Part shown: positions 14,887 to 23,011 of the stretch, piece after piece
How positions within the stretch are numbered: position 1 is the first letter of the stretch
Layout: the number at the start of each line of letters is the position of its first letter
Source of the DNA: JACKFE01 sp050248735
GTDB lineage: Bacteria > Nitrospirota > Nitrospiria > Nitrospirales > UBA8639
Assembly: GCA_050248735.1 (NCBI GenBank)
Contig: JBFWRU010000014.1
Coordinates: 1-64,000 of the forward strand
DNA length: 64,000 bases
Reading direction: 5' to 3'
Program-made: the position numbers and the translations under genes
Notes under the pieces: model-generated
What the model saw: only the letters and a program-made list of their open reading frames with translations
What the model was told of the DNA's origin: nothing
Databases searched by the model: none

Positions 14887-16725
14887 CTATCCTAATGCCC
14901 GATCAAGGTTAAAGGCCGCACTGATTAAGGCCAGGTGCGTGAAGGCCTGTGGGAAATTTCCAAGCGCTTCACCGTGATGTCCGGTTTCTTCGGCAAAGAG
15001 TCCCAGATGATTGGCGTACCCGAGCATTTGCTCAAATATAAGTCTGGCTTCGTCTAAGCGCGGGCGATCCCCATGTCCTGCGCGAGTCATGGCTTCTACA
15101 AGCCAGAACGTGCAGATGTTGAAGGTGCCTTCTTCTCCATCCAGACCATCATGCGATTCCGATATATTATACCGGTAGACCAGGGCATTGGAGACCAGGC
15201 CTCCCTCTTCCGGCTTCCGGTTGATCGCATCCAGGGTTTTGAGCATTCTGGGGTCGGTAGGGGAGACAAAAAATACCAAAGGCATCATCAAATTCGCGGC
15301 ATCCAAGGAGGTACTACCATAACGCTGGACGAAGGCCTGTCGCTGCGGATCCCATCCCTTGGCCATGATTTCTTCATAGATGGTATCCCGGGTCTTCAAC
15401 CAACGGTCTCGATCTGCCGGAAGCGACCGTTTATCGGCCAAGCGAATCCCACGATCCACAGCCACCCAACACATTAATTTGGAATAGACAAAATGTTGTT
15501 GGCCAGCTCGAATCTCCCAAACCCCTTCATCGGTGCGCTGCCAATTGTCGCAGACCCAGTTAATCATGCGACGAAGATGTTTCCACAAATCGTATGAAAT
15601 GGGCGTGCCGTATTTATTGTAGAGGTAGACGGAATCTAGTAACTCACCATAAATATCCAGTTGGAGTTGGTTGAACGCGCCATTGCCCACCCGGACAGGT
15701 CGCGATCCGCGATAACCCTCAAGATGATCCAAGGTTTCTTCGGTGAGTTGATGGCGGCCATCAATGCCATACATAATTTGAAGCGAACCGTCAGGATTCA
15801 ATTCATGACAACGGGCTTCCAGCCAATGCATAAAGGCCGATGCTTCCTCAGTAAACCCGATTCGCAACAAACCATAGACTGTAAAGGCGGCATCCCGTAT
15901 CCAGGTATATCGGTAATCCCAATTGCGGACACCGCCCACCCCTTCAGGCAGGCTGCACGTCGGTGCGGCCACAATGGCGCCGGTGGGTTGGAACGTCAGG
16001 AGTTTGAGGACCAGGGCGGATCGGTAGACCATTTCCCGCCATCGGCCGGTATAGGTGCATTTGGAGAGCCAACGCCGCCAATAATCAACGGTCTGTTTAA
16101 ACAATTCCTCGGCTTTCGTTTCGGGACATGGAATTTTCGAAGTGTGGTGTTCCTGCCCATCGTTCGTCATTTCCTCCAGACAAAAATCGATTTCGTCCCC
16201 TTCTTGAAGCGTGAATTCTGTGACAATAGCCTGATTCGCCTGGTGTAACGGAATGGAAGCTCCAAGGCGGAGGGCCAGAGACGGGGTGTGAAAGGTGGCG
16301 CCGTTTTGGGTGAGAGTCAGAATGTGAGGTGTACGACCATAGTTAAAGGCAGGTTGGCACTCTATTCGAAAAGTCATGGATCCACGAATAGCCTGAACAC
16401 GCCTGATCAACGCATGGAACGTGCAGTCCGCCGAACGAAACCCGACCGGCATGAAATCAATCACCCGTCCCACTCCGCCGGGAGTATGAAAGCGGGTGAC
16501 GAGGACATTCGTGTCCGGCCAGTAATATTGCTTGGATTTGACGCCGTCTGGGACGGGGGAGATCTTGAAACGCCCGCCCTTCGTATCATCCAGGATAGCG
16601 CCGAAGACACTGGGAGAATCGAAATGAGGAAAGCAGAACCAATCGATGGACCCGTTCATGCCGACCAGTGCGGTCGTTTGCATGTTTCCGATCAGGCCGT
16701 AGTTTTCAATGGGCTGATAGGGCAT
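14887..16725 (-). CDS. Glycoside hydrolase family 15 protein (glucoamylase/trehalase type)
   Basis: It hydrolyses alpha-glucosidic bonds from the non-reducing end or cleaves trehalose. The roughly 612-residue protein has the N-terminal super-beta-sandwich opening MPYQPIENYGLIGNMQTTALVG (SIDWFCFPHFDSPSVF follows) and an alpha6/alpha6 barrel with YRYTWIRDAAFTVYGL (about 260-275), RVGNGAFNQLQLDIYGE (about 338-354) and a C-terminal EEGTFNICTFWLVEA, whose Glu corresponds to the catalytic base. There is no signal peptide, so it acts on cytoplasmic glycogen, maltodextrin or trehalose. The start is uncertain: TTG at 16734 is also in frame. It precedes nikR by only 63 bases, but a functional link is unlikely. 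Confidence 0.92.
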   Translation of the reverse strand: MPYQPIENYGLIGNMQTTALVGMNGSIDWFCFPHFDSPSVFGAILDDTKGGRFKISPVPDGVKSKQYYWPDTNVLVTRFHTPGGVGRVIDFMPVGFRSADCTFHALIRRVQAIRGSMTFRIECQPAFNYGRTPHILTLTQNGATFHTPSLALRLGASIPLHQANQAIVTEFTLQEGDEIDFCLEEMTNDGQEHHTSKIPCPETKAEELFKQTVDYWRRWLSKCTYTGRWREMVYRSALVLKLLTFQPTGAIVAAPTCSLPEGVGGVRNWDYRYTWIRDAAFTVYGLLRIGFTEEASAFMHWLEARCHELNPDGSLQIMYGIDGRHQLTEETLDHLEGYRGSRPVRVGNGAFNQLQLDIYGELLDSVYLYNKYGTPISYDLWKHLRRMINWVCDNWQRTDEGVWEIRAGQQHFVYSKLMCWVAVDRGIRLADKRSLPADRDRWLKTRDTIYEEIMAKGWDPQRQAFVQRYGSTSLDAANLMMPLVFFVSPTDPRMLKTLDAINRKPEEGGLVSNALVYRYNISESHDGLDGEEGTFNICTFWLVEAMTRAGHGDRPRLDEARLIFEQMLGYANHLGLFAEETGHHGEALGNFPQAFTHLALISAAFNLDRALG

Positions 16726-17167
16726 CTTCGACAACGAGACCGTTCATTAACGTGAAAGGAGGAGCCATTGAACATCCCTTCTTTACCTTATCAGAAGATA
16801 CCGTTTATGTCTGAGGAAAGTATACAGAGGGTCTCAAAAATCGATTCTGGAAAACCTCAATGAGGGAAATTGAGCTTTCCGGGGAACACGGCAACGACTT
16901 TCATCGGGTGACTCCATGGAGATGGAAGAAAAGTGAACGGGAACTCCAAGCATTGAATCGTAGGGACATGCCCCATCGTCCGATTGGAGCCGGAATTGTT
17001 TCACGCAATTGGAAGAACAGGGCGATATTCTTATTCAAATGGTGTACCATGGCTTGGAAATTACAATCAGTGCAATAGTGCCAGGCAGGAAACAGCAAGG
17101 GCGCTCAGAGGGGAACTCTTTTCCCCGATGGAGTCAATATTTCAGTAAATCCGGAGTCCAGAAAGAC

Positions 17168-17998
17168 ATGACCGGTGGGGCCAGACATTATCCGTCCATG
17201 GTGACGCTTGACGGACAAGACTATGTCTTTGAGCGTATCCTCAAAGACGACTTTTTCTCCGTCAACGTCTTATATCGAAATCAAGAGGGAGAACGATATG
17301 TCCTGAAGCTGAGCGACTTCCGGTTTGTACTGGGGTGGGTGTTTCGCCCCTTGGCAGGGTGGATTTCCAGACGGGAATACCGGATCTATCGCATGGTCAA
17401 CGACATTCCCGGCATTCCCGCCCTGGGTCCCCGGTATGGGAACCGAGGATATTTCCACAGGTATATTGAAGGACAAACTCTCCATGAAATAGAACGGAAT
17501 CTCATCGACCAATTCCATGTCGTGGCAGGAGATCCGGCCCTGGCCAACCATGCAACTTCACTGGCTGTTGATTTTTTCGATCAATTGCTCAGGATTGTGA
17601 CGGCAGTGCATCAGCGTCGGATTTTTTATGCCGATTTGAATAAGCGAGGGAATATCATCTGTTCCACGGATGGCAGGCCCTATCTCATCGATTTCCAAAT
17701 TTGTCTGCACCTTCCTGTCCGCCAAGGATGGATGGGACGACTCACCGAGAGGATCTTTCAGCGATTGGCCATGGAAGATTTCTACCATGTGTATAAACAC
17801 AAAAAAACATTTCAACCGCAATTGATGACGGAGAAAGAAACCCAGTCCGCGCAACGATCGGATTTAAGTAAACAATACCGGCGGTTTCTGTGGCAGCCCT
17901 ACATTGTCCTCAAGCGATTGGTCTATCCCCATGGCAGCAATGAAACCATCTGGTACAAGTGGAAAAAGGAAAAAGATCACTCCCCCAGAATGTCGTAG
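17168..17998 (+). CDS. Kinase-like protein (RIO/lipopolysaccharide-kinase fold)
   Basis: From the ATG at 17168 the protein has 276 residues; the frame is open back to 17009, but that part has no family character. It shows a reduced protein-kinase fold: RYVLKLSDFR (candidate ATP-anchoring Lys), a catalytic-loop-like FYADLNKRGNI (Asp and Asn of the D-x5-N pattern) and LIDFQ in place of DFG. This resembles bacterial WaaP/Kdo-kinase and RIO-type proteins, which phosphorylate lipopolysaccharide sugars or small molecules. The C-terminal 80 residues are basic and aromatic (RRFLWQPYIVLKRLVYP), possibly membrane-binding. The gene stands alone between convergent genes. The substrate is unknown. Confidence 0.7.
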   Translation: MTGGARHYPSMVTLDGQDYVFERILKDDFFSVNVLYRNQEGERYVLKLSDFRFVLGWVFRPLAGWISRREYRIYRMVNDIPGIPALGPRYGNRGYFHRYIEGQTLHEIERNLIDQFHVVAGDPALANHATSLAVDFFDQLLRIVTAVHQRRIFYADLNKRGNIICSTDGRPYLIDFQICLHLPVRQGWMGRLTERIFQRLAMEDFYHVYKHKKTFQPQLMTEKETQSAQRSDLSKQYRRFLWQPYIVLKRLVYPHGSNETIWYKWKKEKDHSPRMS

Positions 17999-18139
17999 TG
18001 CGGTCTGGGTGGAGGAAATGAGCATTCAAAGGGTTATAGTCTTGGGAGTATTCCGTCCAGGACTGTGTCATATCTGCGGTTCTTTGCCGACATCGTTCGG
18101 AATTTTCAGCCTTGGGTATATCATTCTTCTGAATGAATC

Positions 18140-18718
18140 TTACTTTTGGGGAAGATCCAAAAGCGCAGTCCAGTCCTCCAAAACTCCAAGGGACTTCGCC
18201 ATACTCCCAATCTCCTGTAGATCATCCGGCTTTGGGTTCCTCACCTGTAAAATCTGCTGAGCGTCAAGCCTATCTTGAGGACCCCCGACATAGAGCTTGA
18301 GCAGAATCAACATCTGCCAAGTCACCACCGGCACGAGTTGGTCCATAATGGATAACGTGTCAACGTGCCGGAATGTGATTTCCGTGAGGAAGGAGGGAAA
18401 CAGTATCGCTTGAAGTGAGACGGACGCAGATCCTACCTGAATTGAGGCATGTAAGACTCCATTTAAGGGATCGTCTGGTTCACCTGGTTCAAAACGACCT
18501 TCCAAGAAGGCTGCAAGGGCATGTGGATTTGCCGAACCGATAGCAATGGCAAAATCGATGTCCTGGGTCGCTCGTGGAACTCCCCAGGCCGACACGGCAA
18601 AGCCTCCGATTAAGGTAAAAGCCTCCACCAGTCCCTGGAGCCGATCTGTTTCAAGGCGGGCAAGAACGGTCGTTAAGGCTTGTGGGAACACGCGCGTTGG
18701 AGAGCGCGGCAGCCGCAT
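18140..18718 (-). CDS. Nucleotidyltransferase-fold protein, possible toxin-antitoxin partner
   Basis: The fold is shown by LIGGFAVSAWGVPRATQDIDFAI (in two blocks: GG near residue 38 and Asp-x-Asp near 52-54), the signature of minimal nucleotidyltransferases such as AbiEii/DUF6036 proteins. A C-terminal helical part (LLKLYVGGPQDRLDAQQIL) matches the same group. The start is unclear: ATG 18718 overlaps the upstream small gene by 68 bases and GTG 18691 by 41. It is the second gene of a pair with the 69-residue protein and may be a toxin or its neutralising enzyme. No HEPN protein is adjacent. Confidence 0.75.
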   Translation of the reverse strand: MRLPRSPTRVFPQALTTVLARLETDRLQGLVEAFTLIGGFAVSAWGVPRATQDIDFAIAIGSANPHALAAFLEGRFEPGEPDDPLNGVLHASIQVGSASVSLQAILFPSFLTEITFRHVDTLSIMDQLVPVVTWQMLILLKLYVGGPQDRLDAQQILQVRNPKPDDLQEIGSMAKSLGVLEDWTALLDLPQK

Positions 18719-18860
18719 TGGACAGTTCAAGGGCAAGGAGCAGCCGCTGCTCAAGAGTAAGTTGTTTAGCTTGGTCAATCTTGTGTTTCGCAAGTTCATC
18801 CCCAAGCTTGCTAGGACGCCGGGAATTTTTGAGGTTGGGAGTGGAGGATTTTGCTTGCAT
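18651..18860 (-). CDS. Small helical protein upstream of the nucleotidyltransferase
   Basis: It encodes 69 residues: an N-terminal basic, disordered stretch, then KHKIDQAKQLTLEQRLLLALELSNAAAAL, a helical segment of a type often found in short genes directly before nucleotidyltransferases. The 3' end overlaps the nucleotidyltransferase gene in another frame, a layout typical of translationally coupled antitoxin-toxin pairs. The family name and function are not known to me; the role is inferred from the pairing. Confidence 0.6.
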   Translation of the reverse strand: MQAKSSTPNLKNSRRPSKLGDELAKHKIDQAKQLTLEQRLLLALELSNAAAALSNARVPTSLNDRSCPP

Positions 18861-19006
18861 GAAATGATTTTATCCTAAATGGTCGCTCACTAAAACCTAT
18901 TCCCCATCATTTTTTCTGTTCATTCCCATAGCTTACCCTGGGCAACATTTGAAGTTCCCCTGAAAAAAGGGGGCTAGGGGGATTTTACAGCTGCCCGCAT
19001 TCTCTC

Positions 19007-19414
19007 TCAGTACCCGCGCCCAGTGCTGCCGCGTCCCATCCGGTCCAGGGGGAGGGCTTCATACCGCTCTTTCAGATCCGGGTGCTCGCTCAAAAAGCCT
19101 TTCACGGCTGCATCGTCGGCAAATACTTCAGGGCTGCGTTGGCGATATTCCTCAACCGTCAGGTCATATTTTGCCAATAATGCACTCAGCTTCGTATTGA
19201 TATCCGCGCCCATCTCACGCATCGCCTCAGGGGACGGTCGCTGTCCATCACCCCCATACTGCTTTCCACCGGAGAAGTAATTTGTCATCATTTCGCCGAT
19301 ATCGATCCGTGCCTTGACGAACGTCTCCACCTCAACCGGTTCCGCTCCAAGGCTGTTCCCAATGAATACCATGAGACTCAACATTACTCCGATCATAATA
19401 CGTGAAATTTTCAT
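19007..19414 (-). CDS. Small exported hypothetical protein
   Basis: The 135-residue protein has a signal peptide (MKISRIMIGVMLSLMVFIGNSLGA, read as two blocks MKISRIMIG and VMLSLMVFIGNSLGA). The mature part of about 110 residues is helical and charged, with TKLSALLAKYDLTVEEYRQ (about 77-95) and a Gly-rich end. The start at 19414 is preferred to 19420 because the signal peptide begins there. No family is recognised; it is probably periplasmic. A G/C hairpin (CCCC at 18957-18960 and GGGG from 18969) lies after the stop. Confidence 0.7.
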   Translation of the reverse strand: MKISRIMIGVMLSLMVFIGNSLGAEPVEVETFVKARIDIGEMMTNYFSGGKQYGGDGQRPSPEAMREMGADINTKLSALLAKYDLTVEEYRQRSPEVFADDAAVKGFLSEHPDLKERYEALPLDRMGRGSTGRGY

Positions 19415-19724
19415 AGCCATGGGTTCCTCTCAGAATGTGGTAAAAATGGTCGATTAAAATATATCATAGCATTGTATTAAGTGCTCATGCAGTGATGCGT
19501 GAATTTCAACGGGGTCATCTAAACATGCAGAAACCCGTGTTGGACATGCTGAGAAGGTAATCATTTTTCTTTAAATTTTTCTCAAGCATGCCCGCTGCAT
19601 GAAAAATATCTCCTGCAAGCGAAGGTAGTCGGATTTTTTACCATTGGAAAAATCAAGGTGAAAGAGGAAAGACCCTGTTTGGCTTAATTATTTCAAATGT
19701 CAACAGTGGAAAGGGATAGGAGTC
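19415..19724. other. Intergenic region between Crp/Fnr gene and exported protein gene
   Basis: It has no gene. AT-rich sequence near 19450-19480 could hold the promoter of the 19007-19414 gene on the minus strand. I see no clear operator. Confidence 0.4.
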
Positions 19725-20381
19725 CTAGTCGTGGAGGACGATATTCAGGAGAGAGCTATGGACGTGCAGCCCGCCGTTGTAATCAATGAAGCCTAATTTC
19801 CGGAACCTATTCATGAAGTAACTGACCCGGGAGCGTGTGGTCCCAATCATCTCGGCAAGCGTTTCCTGACTGATTTTAGCAACGACCGGTTCCGGCTTGC
19901 CTTCTTTCCCAAAATGGGCCATGAGTAGCAACAGTCGCGCCAGCCGTTTTTCGGCCGAGTTGAAAAGCTGATCCACCAGGTCCTCTTGTATGCGAATGTT
20001 GCGAGCCAGAAGATGCTCCATGAACAAGGCCGAGAAGCTGGGTTCGTCGTGAAGCACCCGGATCATGGCCTGTTTGTCAATTCGAACGAGAATAGAATCT
20101 TCCATGGTTGTCGCCATGGTCATGTATACTTGTTGCCCCGCGAGACACCCCTCCCCAAAAAATCCTCCCTGTTCCGCAATCGCCAAGACGGCTTCTTTGC
20201 CCTGCTTCGAGACCACCGAAAGTTTGACTTTGCCCGACTGGATATAAAATACGGCATCCGCCACATCTCCCTGCCAAAAAATGATTTCCTTTTTAGGAGA
20301 CGTCAGCTTGGTTTTGCTGTTGCCGACTTGCGAGAGGAACGCTTCGGAGCTAAACGTCGGCTTCTTTGGTTTGGCTTTCAT
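19725..20381 (-). CDS. Crp/Fnr-family transcription regulator
   Basis: The start is the ATG at 20381, with AGGAGA about eight bases upstream; the open frame back to 20459 has no family character. The 218 residues hold a cyclic-nucleotide-binding fold (about 25-130, with IFWQGDVADAVFYIQSGKVKLSV and GFFGEGCL), a dimer helix, and a winged helix (SQETLAEMIGTTRSRVSYFMNRFRKLGFI, about 168-196, given here as adjacent blocks). There are no FNR-type clustered cysteines for an iron-sulfur cluster, so it does not look like an oxygen sensor of the FNR class. The FGEG stretch differs from the E. coli CRP cAMP pocket. The ligand is unknown. Confidence 0.9.
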   Translation of the reverse strand: MKAKPKKPTFSSEAFLSQVGNSKTKLTSPKKEIIFWQGDVADAVFYIQSGKVKLSVVSKQGKEAVLAIAEQGGFFGEGCLAGQQVYMTMATTMEDSILVRIDKQAMIRVLHDEPSFSALFMEHLLARNIRIQEDLVDQLFNSAEKRLARLLLLMAHFGKEGKPEPVVAKISQETLAEMIGTTRSRVSYFMNRFRKLGFIDYNGGLHVHSSLLNIVLHD

Positions 20382-20637
20382 GAGTTGTCTCTCCTGAGAG
20401 ACCCGGTTACATACTGTGGGGGGCGAGACGGAACGTTCAATAAAGCTGTCAAATGTCAATATATTTGCATAGGAAAACTTGCATGCGCAAGAATGGCTTT
20501 GTGACCAATGAGAAGTGTGTGATCGGTGTTGTTATTCATTTAGCAATCAACCAAAAGAAGGAGTCCTGTGAGATGACGGCCATCTGACGAAACGGAAAGA
20601 TCTCGTTAAGCCACGGTCTCTTCGAGCTAGCGCAAAT

Positions 20638-20769
20638 TCATCGGCATGGCCTCAGTATGGCAAGTTGAGTGAAGGACTGTTCCAGTGACGGGGAGGATCT
20701 TGCTGAAGTGTTTGGTCGGGGATGGTTTTGAACGAGATCTTCTTCCGACAGGTCCCGTGGCAATTTCAT
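20638..20769 (-). pseudogene. HicA-like (YcfA) toxin remnant
   Basis: The first 12 residues (MKLPRDLSEEDL) match the conserved HicA opening. The next 31 residues before the stop have no family character and lack the expected G-S-H catalytic-His segment. Its ATG (20769-20767) overlaps the stop of the upstream HicB/2-oxoisovalerate-E1-like small gene by ATGA, the usual layout for this pair. I read it as a frameshifted, truncated toxin gene. Confidence 0.6.
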
Positions 20770-20987
20770 GCCGCGATGACTTCTTCTCTCACATGGTGCA
20801 AGCAAATTAATTTTTGGGCTTTGCCTTCGTCAAAGTGATCCTTGACGGCTTCACGAACCTTGGTGTGCAGTTCAGGCATATTGTCCGCTTCCGTAAATAT
20901 TGCGTCTCCCAAGGCCTGAGCAGTCATTCCTCCCTCCCTCCCTCCCTCCCTCCCTCCCTCCCTCCCTCCCTCTGGTGGATCTTCCAC
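20766..20987 (-). pseudogene. HicB-type antitoxin gene interrupted by a (GGGA)10 repeat
   Basis: The part MTAQALGDAIFTEADNMPEL to REEVIAA is a family of short HicB-like proteins, often misnamed 2-oxoisovalerate dehydrogenase. Those normally begin with an IIF-x-VEEDPEGGYTA-like strand. Here the equivalent upstream codons read R-F-I-F-stop-V-E-D-P-P-E-G-G, followed by a GGRE repeat in place of the single GGY. A TAA at the fourth or fifth family codon and the lack of an ATG in front show decay. A GTG at 20987 or the ATG at 20927, directly after the repeat, could still start a 73- or 53-residue product. The repeat itself looks like a run of Shine-Dalgarno sequences before that ATG. Confidence 0.65.
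20931..20970 (-). repeat. Tetranucleotide repeat (GGGA)10
   Basis: On the plus strand there are ten perfect TCCC units. The unit length is not a multiple of three, so loss or gain of one unit shifts the frame of the HicB-like gene in which it lies. Three units encode Gly-Gly-Arg-Glu with some frame rotation. Confidence 0.95.
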
Positions 20988-21019
20988 TTAAAAGATGAAT
21001 CTAGACTTAGAGACTCCTT

Positions 21020-21331
21020 TTGAATTCGGTATTTCGGCCGGGTGGAGTTTTTTTATCCGACCTTGTATGGAACGTACAGATGGTGGGGGATACCCGTGAG
21101 CCTTTGTCGATTCTGGGATTCTGGCTGGTTTTGCGCCATCGTCGTCGGGTGAGGTCGCTCACCGGAGGCATTCGGGAAACGCAGGAGATGTTGAATTTTT
21201 GTGCCGATCATGGGATCACCTGCGACATTGAAACCTTGAAAATTCAAGAGGTGAATGAGGTCTGGCAGCGTATTTTTGAGGGAGGTGTGTGGTTCAGGTT
21301 TGTCATCGATATGGCTTCCCTCCAGATTTGA
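21020..21331 (+). pseudogene. C-terminal remnant of zinc alcohol dehydrogenase (YahK/CAD type)
   Basis: Residues EPLSILGFWLVLRHRRR, GGIRETQEMLNFCADHGI and FRFVIDMASL match the last 90 residues of NADP-dependent cinnamyl-alcohol-type dehydrogenases. The zinc-binding N-terminal 250 residues are missing. About 60 bases at the 5' end of the frame are not family sequence. The fragment lies beside the decayed hicBA pair, so this stretch (20638-21331) is a zone of gene decay. Confidence 0.75.
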
Positions 21332-21814
21332 TGGTGGAGAAAATGGTTTGAGGAATGCTGATCCAGGACGAGAGAAGAGAGACCTGGATATTCAGAAATG
21401 AGGCCAGGGAATTGACGTTTAGTATGGAGGGCGAGGTGCAGATTTTCTCCTGGAATGATTGCACCAAAGTGGAACTGCAGGTTTGGCATCTTGTCAGTGC
21501 GCTGCCATTTCCTGCGGCTGGAAAGTCGGCCTACCTCTTGCAAGTTGATTTTGGCGCGGGGATCAGCATGAGGAAGTCGAGTGCGCAGATCACGCACCTG
21601 GACCAACCAGATGAGCTGGAGGGAAAGCTTAGCGTGGCGTTTTCAATTTTCCTTCCAAGCAAATCGGTCCGGTCTGTCAGGATATCTGGTCACCGGATTG
21701 CTTACGGTCAGGGGAAGTCGCGTTGTGTGTCCCGGACAAGACGGTTCTTCTGGTGACGAAGACGTTGTAAGCCTGCGGTTCTAGCACAGCCAACCTTTCT
21801 CCAGGAGAGCGTCT
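21332..21814. other. Region without a recognised gene
   Basis: Open frames of 133 residues (plus, 21355-21756) and 120 residues (minus, 21244-21606) exist, but neither shows a family, a ribosome binding site or a convincing start. They overlap each other, so at most one could be real. It is probably further degraded sequence. Confidence 0.4.
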
Positions 21815-22906
21815 ATGTTTCGAGTGATCGTTTGTCTGTCTGTGCTAGTCCTTGTCACCGGACCTTCCGACGGAATGGCCCGGCGGGTGCATCTCTCTTC
21901 CGAACAGGCCTCGCAGTTAGCGCACATCCGTATCATTCTTCTCACTTCCAGCGTCATGACGGAGAGGGGGCCAATCCAGTCAGAGGCATTGAATACTCTG
22001 ATTGCGAAACGGTTTCAAGAACTGGGCTTTTCGGTCGTGAGCGATTCCACGGTTTCGCATGATGTGGAATTCCGCGTTTTTTGTGAGGAGCGCAAACGAA
22101 ATATGGGAACCACGCCTGCCGGTGGGGATGCGGAATTAGAGGAGGCTCCGGATCGCCTATGGCAGGGTCCGGCCTGTCGGTTCCGATATCATTTGAATGG
22201 TGCGGATCTGGGGTGGCTTACGGAGGTACGGGCTCCTTCTTCCGATGAGAAGTCCGAGATTCGTGAGTCCAGGGAATTGTTTGAACAGAGTGCCGTGTTT
22301 GCCGCGCTGCTTCAGGAGGTGGCACGATCGGAGTTTCCACTGCTGGTGATGGCTGACTGGGGACATACGTCACGGTTAGCTTCGCTCCTATTAGATCCCC
22401 AAACCCAACCGGCTCAACAACAGGTTATCGTCCAGCAGTTGGCAGGTTTTTCTACCTCCGCATTTCTTCCAGTCCTGCTGACCCTTATTCAACGGCCGCA
22501 CTTTCCGGTGGAAGCGGTTGAGGCGCTGGCATCCGCGGGAGAAGAAGGGTTGCCTCATCTGGTGACCTTGTTTCAGGACCGGAAACAGTTGCCTTCGATT
22601 CAGGCATCCGCCGCCAGGGGGATTGGCCGGATTTATGGCACCACGGGAAATTGGGCTGCGTTTGAACCGATGCTGGAGTATCTTGCCGAAGCCGTGGACA
22701 CGATCTCTTCACCTGATGATATTGAGTTTCCGGTGCTTACGGCGGTGGTTTGGTCCCTGAGCCAAAGTCGGTCAGACCGGGTTCTCCGACTTCTGCACTT
22801 ACTTCAAGCGAAAATCTGGGTCTATCATGATCCGTCCGAGAACATGCAGGACCTTCGGGAAGCGGTCAGTGCCGTGTCCAGATTTCTCGATCACATGCAA
22901 CTCTGA
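21815..22906 (+). CDS. Exported HEAT-repeat-like hypothetical protein
   Basis: The 363-residue protein has a short signal peptide (about 1-20). An alpha/beta domain (about 30-190) contains a predicted surface segment DTVSHDVEFRVF-like strand and GPACRFRYHLNG. From about residue 190 on there are helical repeats (RLASLLLDPQ, FLPVLLTLIQRP, GLPHLVTLFQDR, AARGIGRIYGT) with the spacing of HEAT repeats. It is likely periplasmic and involved in protein binding. The ATG has GGAGAG about ten bases upstream. No operon partners are seen; the next gene is convergent. Confidence 0.75.
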   Translation: MFRVIVCLSVLVLVTGPSDGMARRVHLSSEQASQLAHIRIILLTSSVMTERGPIQSEALNTLIAKRFQELGFSVVSDSTVSHDVEFRVFCEERKRNMGTTPAGGDAELEEAPDRLWQGPACRFRYHLNGADLGWLTEVRAPSSDEKSEIRESRELFEQSAVFAALLQEVARSEFPLLVMADWGHTSRLASLLLDPQTQPAQQQVIVQQLAGFSTSAFLPVLLTLIQRPHFPVEAVEALASAGEEGLPHLVTLFQDRKQLPSIQASAARGIGRIYGTTGNWAAFEPMLEYLAEAVDTISSPDDIEFPVLTAVVWSLSQSRSDRVLRLLHLLQAKIWVYHDPSENMQDLREAVSAVSRFLDHMQL

Positions 22907-23011
22907 CGTAATGGGATGAGAGGCTGACCTTTCATCGGATTTAGCTCATCGGCAGGCTGGGCTCAGATTCTTCGGCGTGGCCTCAGAATGACCATTCTGA
23001 TGGGGAGTATT

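Noticed and set aside
20687..20702. GG-N10-GC sigma54-like pattern
   Set aside because: It lies inside the hicA remnant with no plus-strand gene following, so it is probably chance.
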